Assembly (NCBI RefSeq): GCF_963169125.1
Contig: NC_084795.1
Location: 188,950,214 to 189,014,213 of the forward strand
From: Humulus lupulus
Lineage: Eukaryota; Streptophyta; Magnoliopsida; Rosales; Cannabaceae
Length of the DNA stretch: 64,000 bases
Direction of reading: 5' to 3'
In this document: piece by piece, positions 30,200 through 43,549 of the stretch
Position numbering within the stretch: the stretch's first letter is position 1
How the letters are laid out: every line of letters begins with the position of its first letter
The notes under the pieces: model-generated
Seen by the model: the letters and a program-made list of their open reading frames with translations, nothing else
Told to the model about the DNA's origin: nothing
The model's database searches: none
Made by a program: the position numbers and the translations under genes

Positions 30200-32097
30200 T
30201 GTAATGACCCACTAATCTAGACTTTTTGGACCATTAACGAAACTATACATAAACTTACATTTTTACGAAAATACCATAATTTTATTGAGTAACTTGTAAA
30301 ATAAGAGTTACTTACAAATAAATACTAAGAAGGATATGGGATCCCATTGTCTTTAAAAACAAAACATGATTTAAATGAGAAGAATTACATAAGAAATGCG
30401 GAAAATACATATAAAACCATAAAAAGATAAAATGAGACTACATCCTCGAATCGAATAACGCTCGGCCCCTTGACTCCATTCACCATCGATACACATCCTC
30501 TAAGCGTCACGAATCTTACCGCCTCTAAAGCTATTTTCCTGCACATAAAACAAAAGGAATGAGCCTAATGCCCAGCAAGGAAAATCTAACACATAGTCAT
30601 ACACATAAATTTCATAATAAACGTAAATATATATCATAACACTTAATACATACACTTATTATAATGGCCATTATTACTTGGGGTCCCATAGACTAAACAA
30701 GCTTATGCCCATGAGATTAGTGGGGTCCTACTAGCTAAGTAGGCATATGCCCAAAATCTTTTTGGGGTCTTGTTAGTCAAATAGGGCATAAGCCCAAGCC
30801 TACAAACATACACATTCATAACATATCATATTTCATAACATAACACATAAGATAACATAAGCAATATACATATAGATTCTATCCTATTTTCCTTACCAAA
30901 GTTACTGGGATATGATGGACTGAGTTGGGACTTTTGGAACACTCCTAAAACCATATGAGAAAGAGTGAGTCTTATGAAGAAGAAGAAATGAAAATGAATA
31001 GGAAGACTAAACCATTGAGAAATATGCTTACCACAACTTATGTGCTTAAGAACTTGGATTCCCTAACCAAAATAAGAATGAGGTTAGGGGACTGAGTAGA
31101 AGGCTTTGAGAAAGAAAATAACATGAAACAAATGAAATAGAGTTTCGGGTTTACCTCAAAGACTTGCAAGACCAATCTACAACCGAAATACTATAGAACC
31201 TCACTTCCCAAAGTGTTTGATAAGCTTATGATGTTTAAGCTTATGATTTTCCCAATCCAGGTGTTTACACTCTCACACTCACTTAACACTAGCAGCTTCT
31301 GAACTTAGAGCAAAAGGTGAATAATGGCTGGGTACTAGGTCCTATTTATAGAGTTTGGGAATGAAAGTATCTTGATTTTACTTGAATAAAAATAATGGCT
31401 TTTTAGGTGAAAAATATTTGAATAATCGTTCAGCAGAGCCTGAAGACTCGTTCAAAAGATGCTGGACTTATGAAGGAGTTTGAATGGCTGAAAGGAAAAG
31501 AATTCAAAAGTGTTTGAATTTATGCTGGAGGAGGCGATATATCGCCCCCTATAGGCAATATATCGCCTGGACCATTGTTCCCGAGGCGACCATGCATCGA
31601 TTCGTGTTTTCCGTATCTACGTGCTGCGATATATCGCCCCCTATAGCTGCGATATATCGGCACACGCTGAATATTTAAACACGAAATTACACATTTTTAG
31701 CTAAGTTTGAATGGAGTAAACAGCCTTGACTAAGCCCTCAACGTATTCAAAGCTGCTGACTGACCCTATAACATTCAAACTTTACTCCTTATTAAATTTA
31801 ATCCTCAAAAATACTTAATCCTTAATCACCATTCATAACATGTGCTTAAAATCCTATTGGTTGATATCTAAACCTTATAGTATAATAAATATTATTCTTA
31901 ATATCAGCTATATAATCAAACCTTAGGTTAAAATTAATATTCTTAAACTATAGGTTAAACTTAGAAAATCTATAAGTACTACTATGAGTGTCCAAATAAT
32001 TCCCGGTCTGAACCAAAAATCCACAGTCACAAAGCTAACACTAAACATACTATAATACTACTAAATAATTAGCTAAGTAAAGTTCTTGGACTCTACA
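30200..32097 (-). mobile_element. Solo LTR of a second family nested in the 3' LTR
   Basis: This 1898-bp block starts TGTAATGACC and ends GACTCTACA, with perfect 5-bp target duplications ACTTA at 30195-30199 and 32098-32102. It keeps GGGATCCC (30338-30345) and a CCCAGCAAG segment but is otherwise unlike the neighbouring LTRs. A TATA box lies at 31341-31350 on the minus strand. Upstream of that are four GCGATATATCGC-like palindromes at 31534-31660, the position where other families carry GC-rich cassettes. No internal sequence is left. Confidence 0.9.
31341..31350 (-). promoter_or_regulatory. TATA box of the nested solo LTR
   Basis: The minus strand reads TATAAATAGG, about 190-310 bp downstream (in sense) of the GCGATATATCGC cassette. 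Confidence 0.6.
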
Positions 32098-32538
32098 ACT
32101 TACTAACCTCAAATATATCTCCAATTATTTATTTCCATAACCCAAATAACCATCTAATACCTGAAATACCCCATGACTTGCCCCAAGTCAAGTATTAGGT
32201 CCCGTTGTGACTTTCCCGCTAACTAGCTCCCTAGGATCACCTCAAGTCGCATGTTGTAGATTTACCCACATAATAATGTGGTCCTCACAACTTTAACATA
32301 TAATCACATTTATGCCCTCAACGGGCTAAAATTACAAATATACCCCTTTAAGCTAAACGGGGCCTACATGCTTACTAATACTCGTAGACATGCATTTCAT
32401 ACATGTTCATAAAATCATACAAGCATGCTTATCGCAAAATCATGCATTAAATTACTTAATGCACATATAAACCAATCGTGCCCTCCCGACACACTAATCA
32501 AGGCCCTTAAGCCTTATTAGTGATTTTGGGTCGTTACA
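32098..32538 (-). repeat. 3' LTR, last segment
   Basis: It begins with the second copy of the ACTTA duplication and continues the host LTR to GGGTCGTTACA, next to the purine tract. The three segments add up to about 1.68 kb, close to the 1713 bp of the partner LTR. Confidence 0.88.
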
Positions 32539-32556
32539 ACTATCCCCTCCTACTGA
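32539..32556 (-). other. Polypurine tract
   Basis: On the minus strand, AGTAGGAGGGGATAGT lies directly before the LTR start, preceded by the conserved TCGAGGACGAAATT. Confidence 0.8.
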
Positions 32557-32574
32557 GAATTTCGTCCTCGAAAT

Positions 32575-35500
32575 TTACCTGAATAGCTCGGGATACTGAT
32601 CCTGCATCACCGACTCAAGCTCCCAGGTCGCTTCATCGACCTTGCTATTCCTCCACAATACTTTAACTAGCGGAATTGTCTTATTTCGTAGAACCTTATC
32701 CTTTCGATCTAAAATTTAAACCGGTCGTTCCTCATAGGATAAATGTTTCTGCAATTCCAAGTCCTCATACTTCAACACGTGTGTCGTATCTGAGACATAC
32801 TTTCGCAACATAGAAACATGGAATCTGTCATGAACTCCTGACAACAATGATAGCAAGGCAAAACTGTAAGCCACTTGTCCAACCCTTTCTAGAATCTCAA
32901 AAGGTCCAACAAACCGAGGGCTTAGCTTGCCCTTTACTCCAAATTTTCTCACTCCTCACAGTGGTGAAACTCGCAGAAACATGTGGTCCCCAACCTGGAA
33001 CTCCATATCTGTACGCTTAGGATCAACATAGCTTTTCTGTCTACTCTGCGAAGCAAGGATTCTGGCTCAGATCTTCTCAATAGCTTCATTTGTCCTCTGA
33101 ACCATGTCTGGCCCCCATCTCATCCCAATGAATGGGCGACCTACACTTCCTCCCATATAACATCTCATAAGGAGCCACTCCAATCGTGGATTGGTAACTG
33201 TTGTTATATGAAAACTCAATCAACGAGAGATACTTACTCCAAGATCCCTCGAAGTCTATTACACACGCCCTAAGCATGTCCTCCAACACCTAAATCGTCC
33301 TCTCAGACTGTCCATCAGTCTGAGGGTAAAAGGCTATGCTAAACTTTAACTGAGTCCCCATGGCTTCCTGCAGAGCAACCTAGAACTTGGAGGTAAAGAT
33401 AGGGTCTCGATCATACACAATAAACTTTGGAACCCCATGGAGACGAACTACCTCCCTCACATACAACTCTGCATACTATTCCACCGTGTAAGTCGACTTC
33501 ACTGGCAGAAAATGAGCTGACTTGGTGTATCTGTCCACTATCACCCACACCGAGTCATGAACCCCTATATTTCTAGGTAAACCTCCCACAAAATCCATAG
33601 TAATGTCCTCCCACTTCCACTCGGGGATACCCAAAGGTTGAAGCAACCTCGCTGGTCACTGATGCTTAGCTTTCACCTGTTGACATGTCAAACACCTGGC
33701 CACATACTCCATAACATCCTTCTTCATCCCGGGCCACCAATATAATGTCTGTAAATCCAGATACATCTTCGTGGTACCCAGATGAAGCGAGTATGACGTA
33801 GTGTGAGACTCATCTAGTATCTCTCGTCTGATCCCTTCATCTGTTGGAACACAAATTCACCCCTGATATCGAAGCATACCAACCTCAGAAACAGAATAAT
33901 CCTTAGTTATCCCCGCTAAGACATTCTGTCTAACTTCCTGTAACTGTGCATCCATCAATTGACCCTCCTTGATCCGCTCTAGCAGGGTCGACTGCAAAGT
34001 AACATTGGCCAATTGCCCCACCACTAGCTCTATCCTTGCCTTGGTCATCTCATCTGCCAACTCTCTAGAAATCTGAACATAACTAAATAACTGCCCCGAG
34101 CCTCTCTGGCTCAATGCTTCTGCCACTACATTGGCTTTCCCTGGGTGGTAAAGAATGTCACAGTCATAGTCCTTTACCAACTCCAACCAATGCCTCTGTC
34201 TCATGTTCAGATCCTTCTGGGTGAAGAAATACTTCAAACTCTTGTTGTTAGTGTATATCTCGCACTTCTCCCCACATAGATAATGTCGCCACACCTTCAG
34301 TGCAAACACCACTGCCTCCAGTTCCAAATCATGGGTAGGATACCGATTCTCATACTCCTTCAACTGTCACGATGCATAGGCTATAACTTTCTCATTCTGC
34401 ATCAACAGAAGCATCATAGTATACCACAAACTTTCCTTCCTCCGAAGGAAGAGTCAGCACAGGTGTAGTAATAAGTCGTTGCTTCAATTCTTGGAAACTA
34501 TTCTCACACTTCTCTGACCAAACGAACTTCTGATTCTTCCGTGTCAACTCTGTCATCGGTGCAACAATCTTCAAGAATCCCTCTACAAACCGCCTGTAAT
34601 AACACGCTAACCTGAGGAAACTCTGAATCACCGAGGCATTCCTTGGCCTCGGCCAATCTCTCACTGCCCCCACCTTGGATGGATCCACCTTAATTCCCTT
34701 TGCACCCACTATATGCCCAAGAAAAGTCACCTCTGGCAACCAAAACTCACACTTCTTAAACTTGGCATATAACCGATGCTCCCTTAACCTCTGTTAGACT
34801 TAACGAAGATGTTGCTCGTGCTCTGTCTCTAAACTAGAGTACACCAAGATGTCATCAATGAAGACAATGACGAACTGATCCAAGAAATCTTTGAGCACCC
34901 TGTTCATTAGATCCGTGAAAGCTGCCAGGGAATTGGTCAAACCAAAAGACATGACCAAAAACTCATAGTGCCCATACCATGTTCGGAAGGCCATCTTTAG
35001 TATGTCCTCATCCTTGATCCTCAACTGGTGATAACTAGATCGAAGATCAATCTTTGAGAACACCATCTTTCCCTACAGCTGATCAAACAAGTCATCGATC
35101 CTTGGTAGAGGGTACTTATTCTTGATGGTCAACTTGTTCAATTCCCTGTAATCTATACACATCCTCAGAGTCCTGTCCTTCTTCTTCACAAACAAAACTG
35201 GAGTGCCCCATGGAGAGTAGCTAGCCTGATAAATCCCAAATCTAGAAGTTCTTGTAGCTGTATCTTCAATTCCTTCAACTCTGCTTGTCCATCCTATATA
35301 GTGCCCTTGATACTGGTTCTGTCCCCGGTGTTAACTTAATAAAAAACTGAATCTCCCTGCGCAGCGGTAATCTTAGTAGATCCTCAGGAAATACATCCAA
35401 AAACTCACACACCAACCTGGTCTCTCCCAACCTTGCTGGCAAAACCCTGGTAGTGTCCACCACACTAGCTAGGAAACCTATACATCCTCCCTGTAACAAT

Positions 35501-37076
35501 TCTTGGGCTCTGAGTGTCGATATCATTGGTACGTGGGGTCCACATACCTCACCCACGAAAACGAAAGGATCCTCGTCCTCAGGCTCAAAAGTTACCATCT
35601 TCTTTCTGCAGTCAATAGTAGCCCCATATCTAACCATCCAATCCATCCCTAAAATCATATCAAAATCCTCCATGTTTATCTCAATCAAGTCTACTGAAAG
35701 CTCCCTACTATCACCACCACTCGCAGTGCTCTAATCCACCTCCTAGAAACTACCAGTTCCCCAGTAGGCAATATAGTCCCAAACTCCGCAGTCCGATACT
35801 CACTAGGTCTACACAATCTATCAATCACTTTACTAGAAACAAATGAATGTGTAGCACCAGAGTCAATCAATACAGTAAAAGGAGAGCCAGTGCTAGAAAG
35901 CTGACCTGTCACCACCGAGGGACTAGCCTCAGCCTGTGCCTGTGTCAAAGTGAACACTCGAGCTGGAGTCAAGTTGTCCACCTTTCCTGCTTCCCCTTTC
36001 TTCAATGTTGGGCAATCCTTCTTGAGGTGTCCCACTGTTCTGCACACATAGTAGGCCTTGGCCTGACACTCGCCCTGATGGCATCTTCTGCACCTCGGGC
36101 ACTCAAGATAACTCCTCCATGCCTCACCGCCTCCCTGACGGCCACACTGAGCACCCCGACCCCTTCTATCGAAACCAGTAGTGATCGAAGTGTCAGGAGT
36201 CTTCCTCTTCACATCACTGGGACCTCCACCCCTACCTGACCCAGAATATGGAGGCACTACCCTGCGACCCTCACGCCTTGTTGCACTTTACTTCCAAAAC
36301 TTATTCTCCGCTTCCTCAGTGGTAAGAGCCTTCTCAACAGCCTGAGCATAAGTTGTTCCCCCAGGTACTGTTGTAATCCTCACATCCCGGGCTATCATTG
36401 TCTTAAGCCCTCGAATAAACCTGTCTTGCCTAGCTGCATCCGTAGGCACAAGATCTGGTGCAAATTTTGCAAGTCTATCAAACTTTAGGGCATACATAGT
36501 AACTGTCATGTTGCCCTGCACCAATCCCACAAACTTATTAACCTTCGCTACCCTGATGGCAACATTGTAGTATTTCTGGCTGAAAAAATCCTTGAATCCA
36601 TCCCAAATCAAAGTAGTGATGTCCCTATTCTGTGATGTCACTTCCCACTAGATGCAGGCATCATCTCTCAGCATATACGTGGCACAGGCCACTCTGTCAT
36701 AACCTTCTATCCTCATGAAGTCCAGTATAGTAGTAATCATAGTCATCCACTGTTCGGCCTTCAGTGGATCAGGTCCTTCCTCAAAAGTTGGGGGATGCTG
36801 CTTTTGGAACCGTTCATACAATGGCTCCCACCTGTTCCCAACTTCTACTGGCTGAATAACTGGTGCCACTACAGGTGACACAATAGGTGCAACACTCCCT
36901 AATGGAGCCTGCTGTCGTAGAAGATGAATATGTTCATCTTGGCTCTGAAGTTGCGCTTGCATCTCTGCCATAATCTGTTGCCAGTTCTCAGGGACTGGCG
37001 GAGGAATCTAGCCCTCATCGTCACCTCCAGTCCCAGACCTAGTGCCAGCTAGTTGCATAGATTTCCTTGGACGCAT
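32575..37076 (-). pseudogene. Chromovirus gag-pol with C-terminal chromodomain, broken
   Basis: The span of 4.5 kb (about 1500 codons) is the full length of the family. In sense order: gag start at 37076; capsid domain about 36970-36290; CCHC knuckle (CRTVGHLKKDC) near 36030; protease with LIDSGATHSFV near 35865; RT with [14 protein letters not shown] and [10 protein letters not shown] (35066-34800); RNase H about 34740-33860; integrase about 33860-32950, with [20 protein letters not shown]; then a chromodomain ending VKVLWRNSK, VDEATWE and PELFR, with the stop at 32575-32577. The chromodomain places it in the chromoviruses, most like Tekay/Del. Many stops and frameshifts break it; the stop at 32716 just before the chromodomain and one early in gag look like CAA/CAG to TAA/TAG changes. 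It is not functional. Confidence 0.92.
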
Positions 37077-37494
37077 ATCTATCCAAGTTAATCTACAATC
37101 AACGACTCGGCAATCAGACCATGATGATAGGGTAAAAGCTTTTCCAAAATCTACCAATGGAACATAATCTATCACAAACAATCAAGATATAGCCATTCAT
37201 CCATATATACACAATATGCAGTTAACCCTTTAGATATTCATTTACATGCACAGCAATGCTAATAAGCACACCTTGATATGATCATAAAGCAGTCAAGGGC
37301 CAGGCCCTATCAGTATCTCATGCTTCCTATTAATCCAACAAATAGCAACATTCATAATTCTTTCCAAGCACACAAGCATACAAGCACATATACACATTTA
37401 CCCAAACCCTTAATCAAGCTTGTCTCTAGCAGCAAATGTACATGCCCAGCTGGTCTTTAGGAACCCTTAAACCTAGGACGCTCTGATACCAAGT
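37077..37494 (-). other. Untranslated leader
   Basis: Non-coding leader between the gag start and the 5' LTR, similar to 20929-21316. It ends in the primer-binding site. Confidence 0.8.
37480..37491 (-). other. Primer-binding site, initiator Met tRNA
   Basis: The minus strand reads TGGTATCAGAGC, three bases from the LTR. Confidence 0.9.
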
Positions 37495-39207
37495 TGTAAC
37501 GCCCTAGTTAGCCAAGACCGTTACACTGTGTATTTATAAAGGTGCAGGACTTGCTAATCAAGTCATTTAGTTAAAAATGTGTCACTGAAATCACTAATGA
37601 ACTAGGGTTAAAAGATTTGGGTCAAAAAAGATACATTTCATATAATTAAATGTTTTGTACAAGGGATCCCAAAAGAAACAGCGTATGAAAGTCATTTTAC
37701 AAAATTACAAGGTATAAATAACTGTTAGCCACTCTAAGGGAAAAACAGACATTTATGGTCCTCATGTTCCAGTCCCATCCTCAACCGTGGCGGCTGATTA
37801 GCTGGTCATGTACATTCTTCCTTCAGAGCTCTCCGAGTCAGGGCTAATCAAGCTTACCCTTGCCTTTACATGCACCACGTAGCACCCGTGAGCCAAGGCC
37901 CAGCAAGAAAACATGACACCATATCACAAACAATGATAATAATTAAATAACTCTTTAAACATGTTAATACATTTAGCAATCCACATTAATCACATAGTCC
38001 ATAGACATAACCAGAGAATCTACAAACCAATACCCAGCTATTTAGCATGACAAGCTCATCAATAAATAATGATAACCAAATCACATGATAATCAAGGTCA
38101 ACACCCTTAGGTTGCACCCTCCGTTTACCCCACTGACTCTGGTCTGCTTAAATCGAGCTCAGTGAATATTAAGCTATCCTCACCTACCAGTGGCTGAGCC
38201 GCACCCTGTGCGCCAATATAAAATCCTGCACTCTTAGGCCATTTGTTTATTATTCACATGGCATAATACCATCCTTCATAATATATAAAAAAAAAGGGAG
38301 CCCTTAGTCCCATTATAAATTCACAACCGAGTGTAGTTTCTCTTACCTTTAATTTCCAAGTGTATTGATTGTGAGAGATGCCTCTTGAGCACGATCCGTT
38401 TCCCGAGCCCTAGCTTATACCTTCACAGAAGAATCAATCCTCCAAACAATTATTGAGCTAACTCCCAAGCCTTCTGCCTTAATTCAACCTCAATTCCTAG
38501 TTAGATTCCTTAGCTTCTACTGAGTTAATCCCCCAAAACCTCTACTCAATTCACTGAGTTCCAGCCAAGTTTCCTTAGTTTTTCTGTAGTTTCCCTTTAG
38601 AGAGTGAGAAAAGAGAGAGAAGGGTCGGTTGGCCTTATTCTACCACTTTCTGAGATTTACTTTGTCTATCCTTGAACAATTAAGTCAATCTTGAGGCTTG
38701 GGGTACCAAAAACGTCCCCGAGGGCAAAATGGTAAAATTCCCCAATATTCCCACTTAAACTTCCTAACCTCAAATATATCTCCAATTATTTATTTCCATA
38801 ACCCAATAACCCAAATAACCATATAATTCCCAAAATACCCCTTGACTTGCCCCAAGTCAAGTATTAGGTCTCGTTGTGAATTTCCCGCTAACTAGCTCCC
38901 TAGGATCGCCTCAAGTCGCATGCTGCAGATTTACCAACATAATAATGTGGTCCCCACAACTATAACATATAATAACATTTATGCCCTCAACGGGCTAAAA
39001 TTACAAATATACCTCTTCAAGCTAAACGGCGCCTACATGCTTACTAATACTCGTAGAGATGCATTTCATATATGTTCATATAATCATACAAGCATGCTTA
39101 TCACAAAATCATGCATTAAACTACTTATTTCACATATAAACCAATTGTGCCCTCCCGACACACTAATCAAGGCCCTTAAGCCTTATTAGTGATTTTGGGT
39201 CATTACA
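37495..39207 (-). mobile_element. 5' LTR of the nested chromovirus
   Basis: This complete 1713-bp LTR runs from TGTAACGCCC to TCATTACA. GGGATCCC is at 37663-37670 and the conserved block at 37857-37913. Unlike the 2.2-2.4 kb LTRs in this window it lacks the long CG-rich cassette section. It serves as the uninterrupted reference for the broken left LTR. Confidence 0.92.
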
Positions 39208-40739
39208 ACCGCTCCCACAAAGACAAAGGGATCCTCGCCCTCTGGCTCAAAGGTCACCATCTTCTTTCTACAATCAATAGTAGCTCTGTATCTAACCAGC
39301 CAATCCATTCCAAAAATCATATCAAAGTCCTCCATACCCAACTCAATCAAGTCTACTGACAATTCCCTACCATCAAACGTCACTGGTAGTGCTCTAATCC
39401 ACCTCCTAAAATGTACCAGTTCTCCTGTAGGCAATATAGTTCCGAACCCCGCAGTATAATACTCACTAGGTCTACACAGTCTATCAATCACCTTACTAGA
39501 AACAAATGAATGTGTAGCACCAAAGTCAATCAATATAGTAAAAGGAGAGCCAGCGCTAGAAAGCTGACTTGTCACTACTGAGGGACTAGCCTCGACCTCT
39601 GCTTACATCAGGGTGAACACTCAAGCTGGAGTCAACCTGTCCACCTTCCCTACTTCCCCTTTCTTCATTGTTGGGCAGTCCTTCTTGAGGTGTTTTACCA
39701 TCCAGCACACATAACAGGCCTTAGCTCGACATTCGCCTAGACAGCGTCTTCTGCACCTCGTGCACTCATGATAACTCCCCATGAATCACCGCCTCCCTGA
39801 CGGCCACCCTGAGTACCCCGACCTCTTCTATCAAGACCAGGAGCGGTCGAAGGATCAGGGGTCTTCCTCTTCAGATCACTGGGGCCTCCGCCCCAACCAG
39901 ACCCAAAATAGGGAGGCACCGCCCTGCGACCCTCCAGGCCTTACTGCACTCTCTCTCTAGATCTTGTTCTCCGCTTCCTCAGCAGTAAGAGCCTTCTCAA
40001 CAGCCTGGCCATAAGTTGTCCACCTAGGAACTGTGGTAATCCTGACATCTCAGGCTATCATAGCATTAAGCCCTCTGATAAACCTGTCTTGCCTAGCTGC
40101 ATCAGTAGGCACAAGATCCGGTGTGAACTTCGCAAGTCTGTCAAACTTCAGGGTATATTCTGTAACTGTCATGTTGCCCTGAACCAACCCCACAAATTCA
40201 TTAACCTTTGCTGCCCTGATGGCAACATTGTAATACTTCTGGCTGAATAAATCCTTAAATCCTTCCAATCTCAATGTAGTAACATCCCTAGTCTGTGATG
40301 CCACTTCCCACCAAATGCGGGCATCCTCTCTCAACATATACGTTGCACAAGACACCCTGTGATGACTCTCTATCCTCATGAAATCTAGAATAGTAGTGAC
40401 AATACTCATCCACAGTTCAGCCTTTAGTGGATCTGGTCCTCTCTCAAAAGTTGGAGGATGATGTTTCCTGAACCGCTCATACAACGACTCCCATCTGTTC
40501 CCAACCTCTGCTGGCTGTTCAACTAGTACCACTGCAGGTAGCATAACAGAGGCAGCACTCCCTGACGGAGCCTGCTGTCTCAGAAGTCGGATCTGCTCAT
40601 CCTGGCTCTGTAGCCATGCTTGCATATCTGCCATAAGTTGCTGCCAGTTCTCAGGGACTGACAGAGGGGTCTGGCCCTCGTCATCATCTCTAGTCTCACA
40701 CCTGGTTCTAGCTATTCACGTAGATTTCCTTGGACGCAT
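39208..40739 (-). pseudogene. Chromovirus gag-protease (right half of the split element)
   Basis: Minus-strand pieces encode gag from the start at 40739 (capsid domain 40634-40050), the Cys-rich knuckle region (about 39740), and the protease (39575-39208). The protease triad reads Asp-Phe-Gly instead of Asp-Ser-Gly. Stops, including one only eight codons into gag (CGA to TGA), make it dead. The left edge is the insertion point of the nested element at 39207/39208; the downstream part of the same gene is at 25608-26692. Confidence 0.88.
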
Positions 40740-41128
40740 AACTATACAAGTTAATCTGCAATCACTGACTCGATAACCAAACTATGATGACAGGGTAATA
40801 GCCTTTCCAAAATCCACCAATGGAACACAATCAATCACAAGCAATCAAAATATGACATTTTATTCAAATAATCATTCACACGCATAGCACATGTTAATAA
40901 GCATGCCTCAATATCATCACACAACAGTCAAGGGCCAGGCCCTATCAGTATCTCATGCTTTCTATTAACCACATAGATATCAGCATTCATATTCTTTTCT
41001 AATCATTTAAGCATATAAACATGTATACACAATTACCAAACCCTAAGTCGAGCTTGTCTTTAGCGGCAAATGTACATGTCCATCCAATCTTCAGGAACCC
41101 TTAAACCTAGGACGCTCTGATACCAAGT
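40740..41128 (-). other. Untranslated leader of the split chromovirus
   Basis: Leader between gag and the 5' LTR, similar to those at 20929 and 37077. It contains the primer-binding site at its right end. Confidence 0.78.
41114..41125 (-). other. Primer-binding site, initiator Met tRNA
   Basis: The minus strand reads TGGTATCAGAGC. The adjacent LTR terminus has mutated from TG to TC. Confidence 0.88.
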
Positions 41129-43549
41129 TCTAACGCCCTGGGTTTCCAAGATTGTTACACTATGTGTTTATAAAGGTGCAAGACTTGCTAATCAATTCAT
41201 TTAATTGGAAACGTGTTACTGAAACCATAATTGAACTAGGGTTAAAAGATTTTAGTCATAAAAGACGCATTCCATTTAAATATACGTTTTAAACATGGGA
41301 TCCCAAAAGAAACACAATTTAATAGACAGTTTACAAAATTCCAGAATATATGTACAGCTACTAGCCACTCTAAGGGCAAAACAGACATTTAGGCTTCTCC
41401 TGTCCTGTACCACTCCTCGGCCGTGGTGGCCGATCAGCTGACTATGTACATTTGGCCTCAAAGCTCTCCAACTCAGGATTGGTCCACCTTACCCTTGCCT
41501 TTACCTGGACCACGTAGCACCCGTGAGCCAAGGTCCAGCAGGAAAACTATAATATAGAGTATAAACAATAAACAACAGTCAATATTTTCATGAATTATCA
41601 ATCAGATACAAACATGTCATATTGCTCATGTAAACAGTGATAACAATTTACAAACCAACAATCAGTTTAACATCAATAAACAATTCACATAATATCTAGG
41701 GTCGACACCCTTAGGCCGCACCCTCTAACTAAGTCACTGACTCTGGCTCACTTAGGCCAAGCCCAGTGTTCAACACACTGACTCTGGCTCACTTAGCCAA
41801 GCCCAGCTATCGGAATCAGTGATTATTTGATTAACCTTAGGTACCAGTGGCCAAGCTGCGTCCTGTGCACAAATATTGATTCCGACACTCTTAGGCCATT
41901 TATCACATGTCCCTATTGCATAATACCATCTATGACAGCATATACAAGTAAAGGGAACTCTTAGTCCCGACATAGCCACAAAACCGGGTGCAGTTTCTTA
42001 CCTTTGATTCCGATAGCTTTGATTAGTGAAATCGACCTTCAAGCACGATACCGTCCGAGCCCTAGCGTACACCTAGTCACATCCATAAATTAGAACCATC
42101 ACTAAACTTCAATTCCAAAACCTAACCTTAGGACCAATCCCGAGCCCTTGGGAAGCCCTAATTCCACCAAACTGGGTGGTAGAATCAAACCCCAAGCCCC
42201 CGGGCAAAACATTAAGAAATTACCCAAAAATCCACTTCTGAAGGCAGGGTAGCACTACAGTGCCACAAAGTAGGCGCTACAGTGCTACAAGCAGAGCCAA
42301 AAGCCCCCCAGAAACTCAAGTCTAGCACTGCAGCGCTCTAAGGCTAGCGCGACAACGCTACTTACAGAACTTTCAACACTCTGGATTTCTTCCTTCGATT
42401 TTCCCCAAGCCAGACCTCCATAAAACCCTTCCAAACCTCAACCATACACCAAATTGAACCTACCATTCCTTACATCTCACCCCACAAAACCCAACAACAC
42501 AAAACTTAGCCACATGCACCATAAAACAAAGAAAATAAGATTTGAACCCAAGACTCAAGAACTCAACCAGAAACTCAGAAGTTACCAAAAAAATCAGATG
42601 ATTAAGCATAGAATTCCTTACCTTTGATGGGAAATTCGACCTTAGGTTGCCCTTGGTATCCTTCCAGCCTTAAGCTCCTCAATTCCTCAAGCTTAATTCC
42701 ATCCAAAGTTCAAGTTCAAAAATCTATTTCAATAAAATTTAGAAACTCAAGAACAACCTTTAAACTTTACCTTAATTGGGTGACTAACTCCTGCTAAATC
42801 CTCTAGCCTGAGTTAAAGCTTCAAAATTCCTCAAGAGATGGTGAAGAAAGAGGGAACCGAGTGAGAGAGAAAGGGGTTAGCTATGTGTCCTGTTTTTGCT
42901 TCTTTCTTTTCTTTTCTTTCAACTTCTACTACTCTCTAATCATTCCACTAAGTCCATAAAGGAAGAATAACCCTTATCTCTTTTAAATCAAATGACTATT
43001 TTTCCCTCCCAAACATAACCAAGCCTTTAAGTCATGCTAAGGGCATTTTGGTCATTTGTTCCCAATTCCCGCTAACTCCTCGAGTGTCTCTAATAATTAC
43101 CACTTACATCCCGACACCTAACTAATCACCAATTATTCTCCTCCTCAATATCAAATAGTCTCCAATATATTTCCCAAATTCCCAGAAATACCCCCAGGCT
43201 CGCTCGAGCCGGGTATAGATCCTTTTTTTGCTAAACCGCTCACCAGGATCGCCTCGAGTCACAAGCTACAAATATATCCACATAATAATGTGGTCTCAAC
43301 AATTTATTGCAAATAATTACATTTATGCCCTCAATAGGCCTAAATTATGAATATTCCCTTTTAATCTAATCAGGGCCTAAATGCATACTAATACACATAA
43401 TCATGCATCTCACATATCCAAACTATCATATAAGCATGCTTATCACATAATCATGCATTTAACCATTTAAATCACACATAATCCATTTTTGCCCTCCCGG
43501 CCCACTAATCAAGGCCCTTAAGCCCTATTAGTGATTTTGGGTTGTTACA
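41129..43549 (-). mobile_element. 5' LTR of the split chromovirus
   Basis: This 2421-bp LTR starts TCTAACGCCC (TG mutated) and ends GGGTTGTTACA. GGGATCCC is at 41297-41304 and the conserved block at 41490-41548. A cassette of short GCACTACAGTGC-like palindromes lies at 42240-42365. The right end falls inside the protease-coding sequence of a plus-strand Tat element, so this chromovirus inserted into that Tat copy. Confidence 0.88.

Larger units (their letters stand above)
26693..39207 (-). mobile_element. Near full-length Tekay/Del-like chromovirus with two nested solo LTRs
   Basis: Both LTRs, the purine tract, the whole polyprotein region, the leader and the primer-binding site are present, in minus orientation. 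Without the two nested LTRs the element is about 8.3 kb. The LTRs are about 1.68 kb (left, interrupted) and 1.71 kb (right, 37495-39207). It inserted into the protease-coding region of an older chromovirus: flanks are ATTGC at 26688-26692 and ACCGC at 39208-39212, consistent with a 5-bp target duplication that has since gained two C-to-T changes. Confidence 0.9.
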
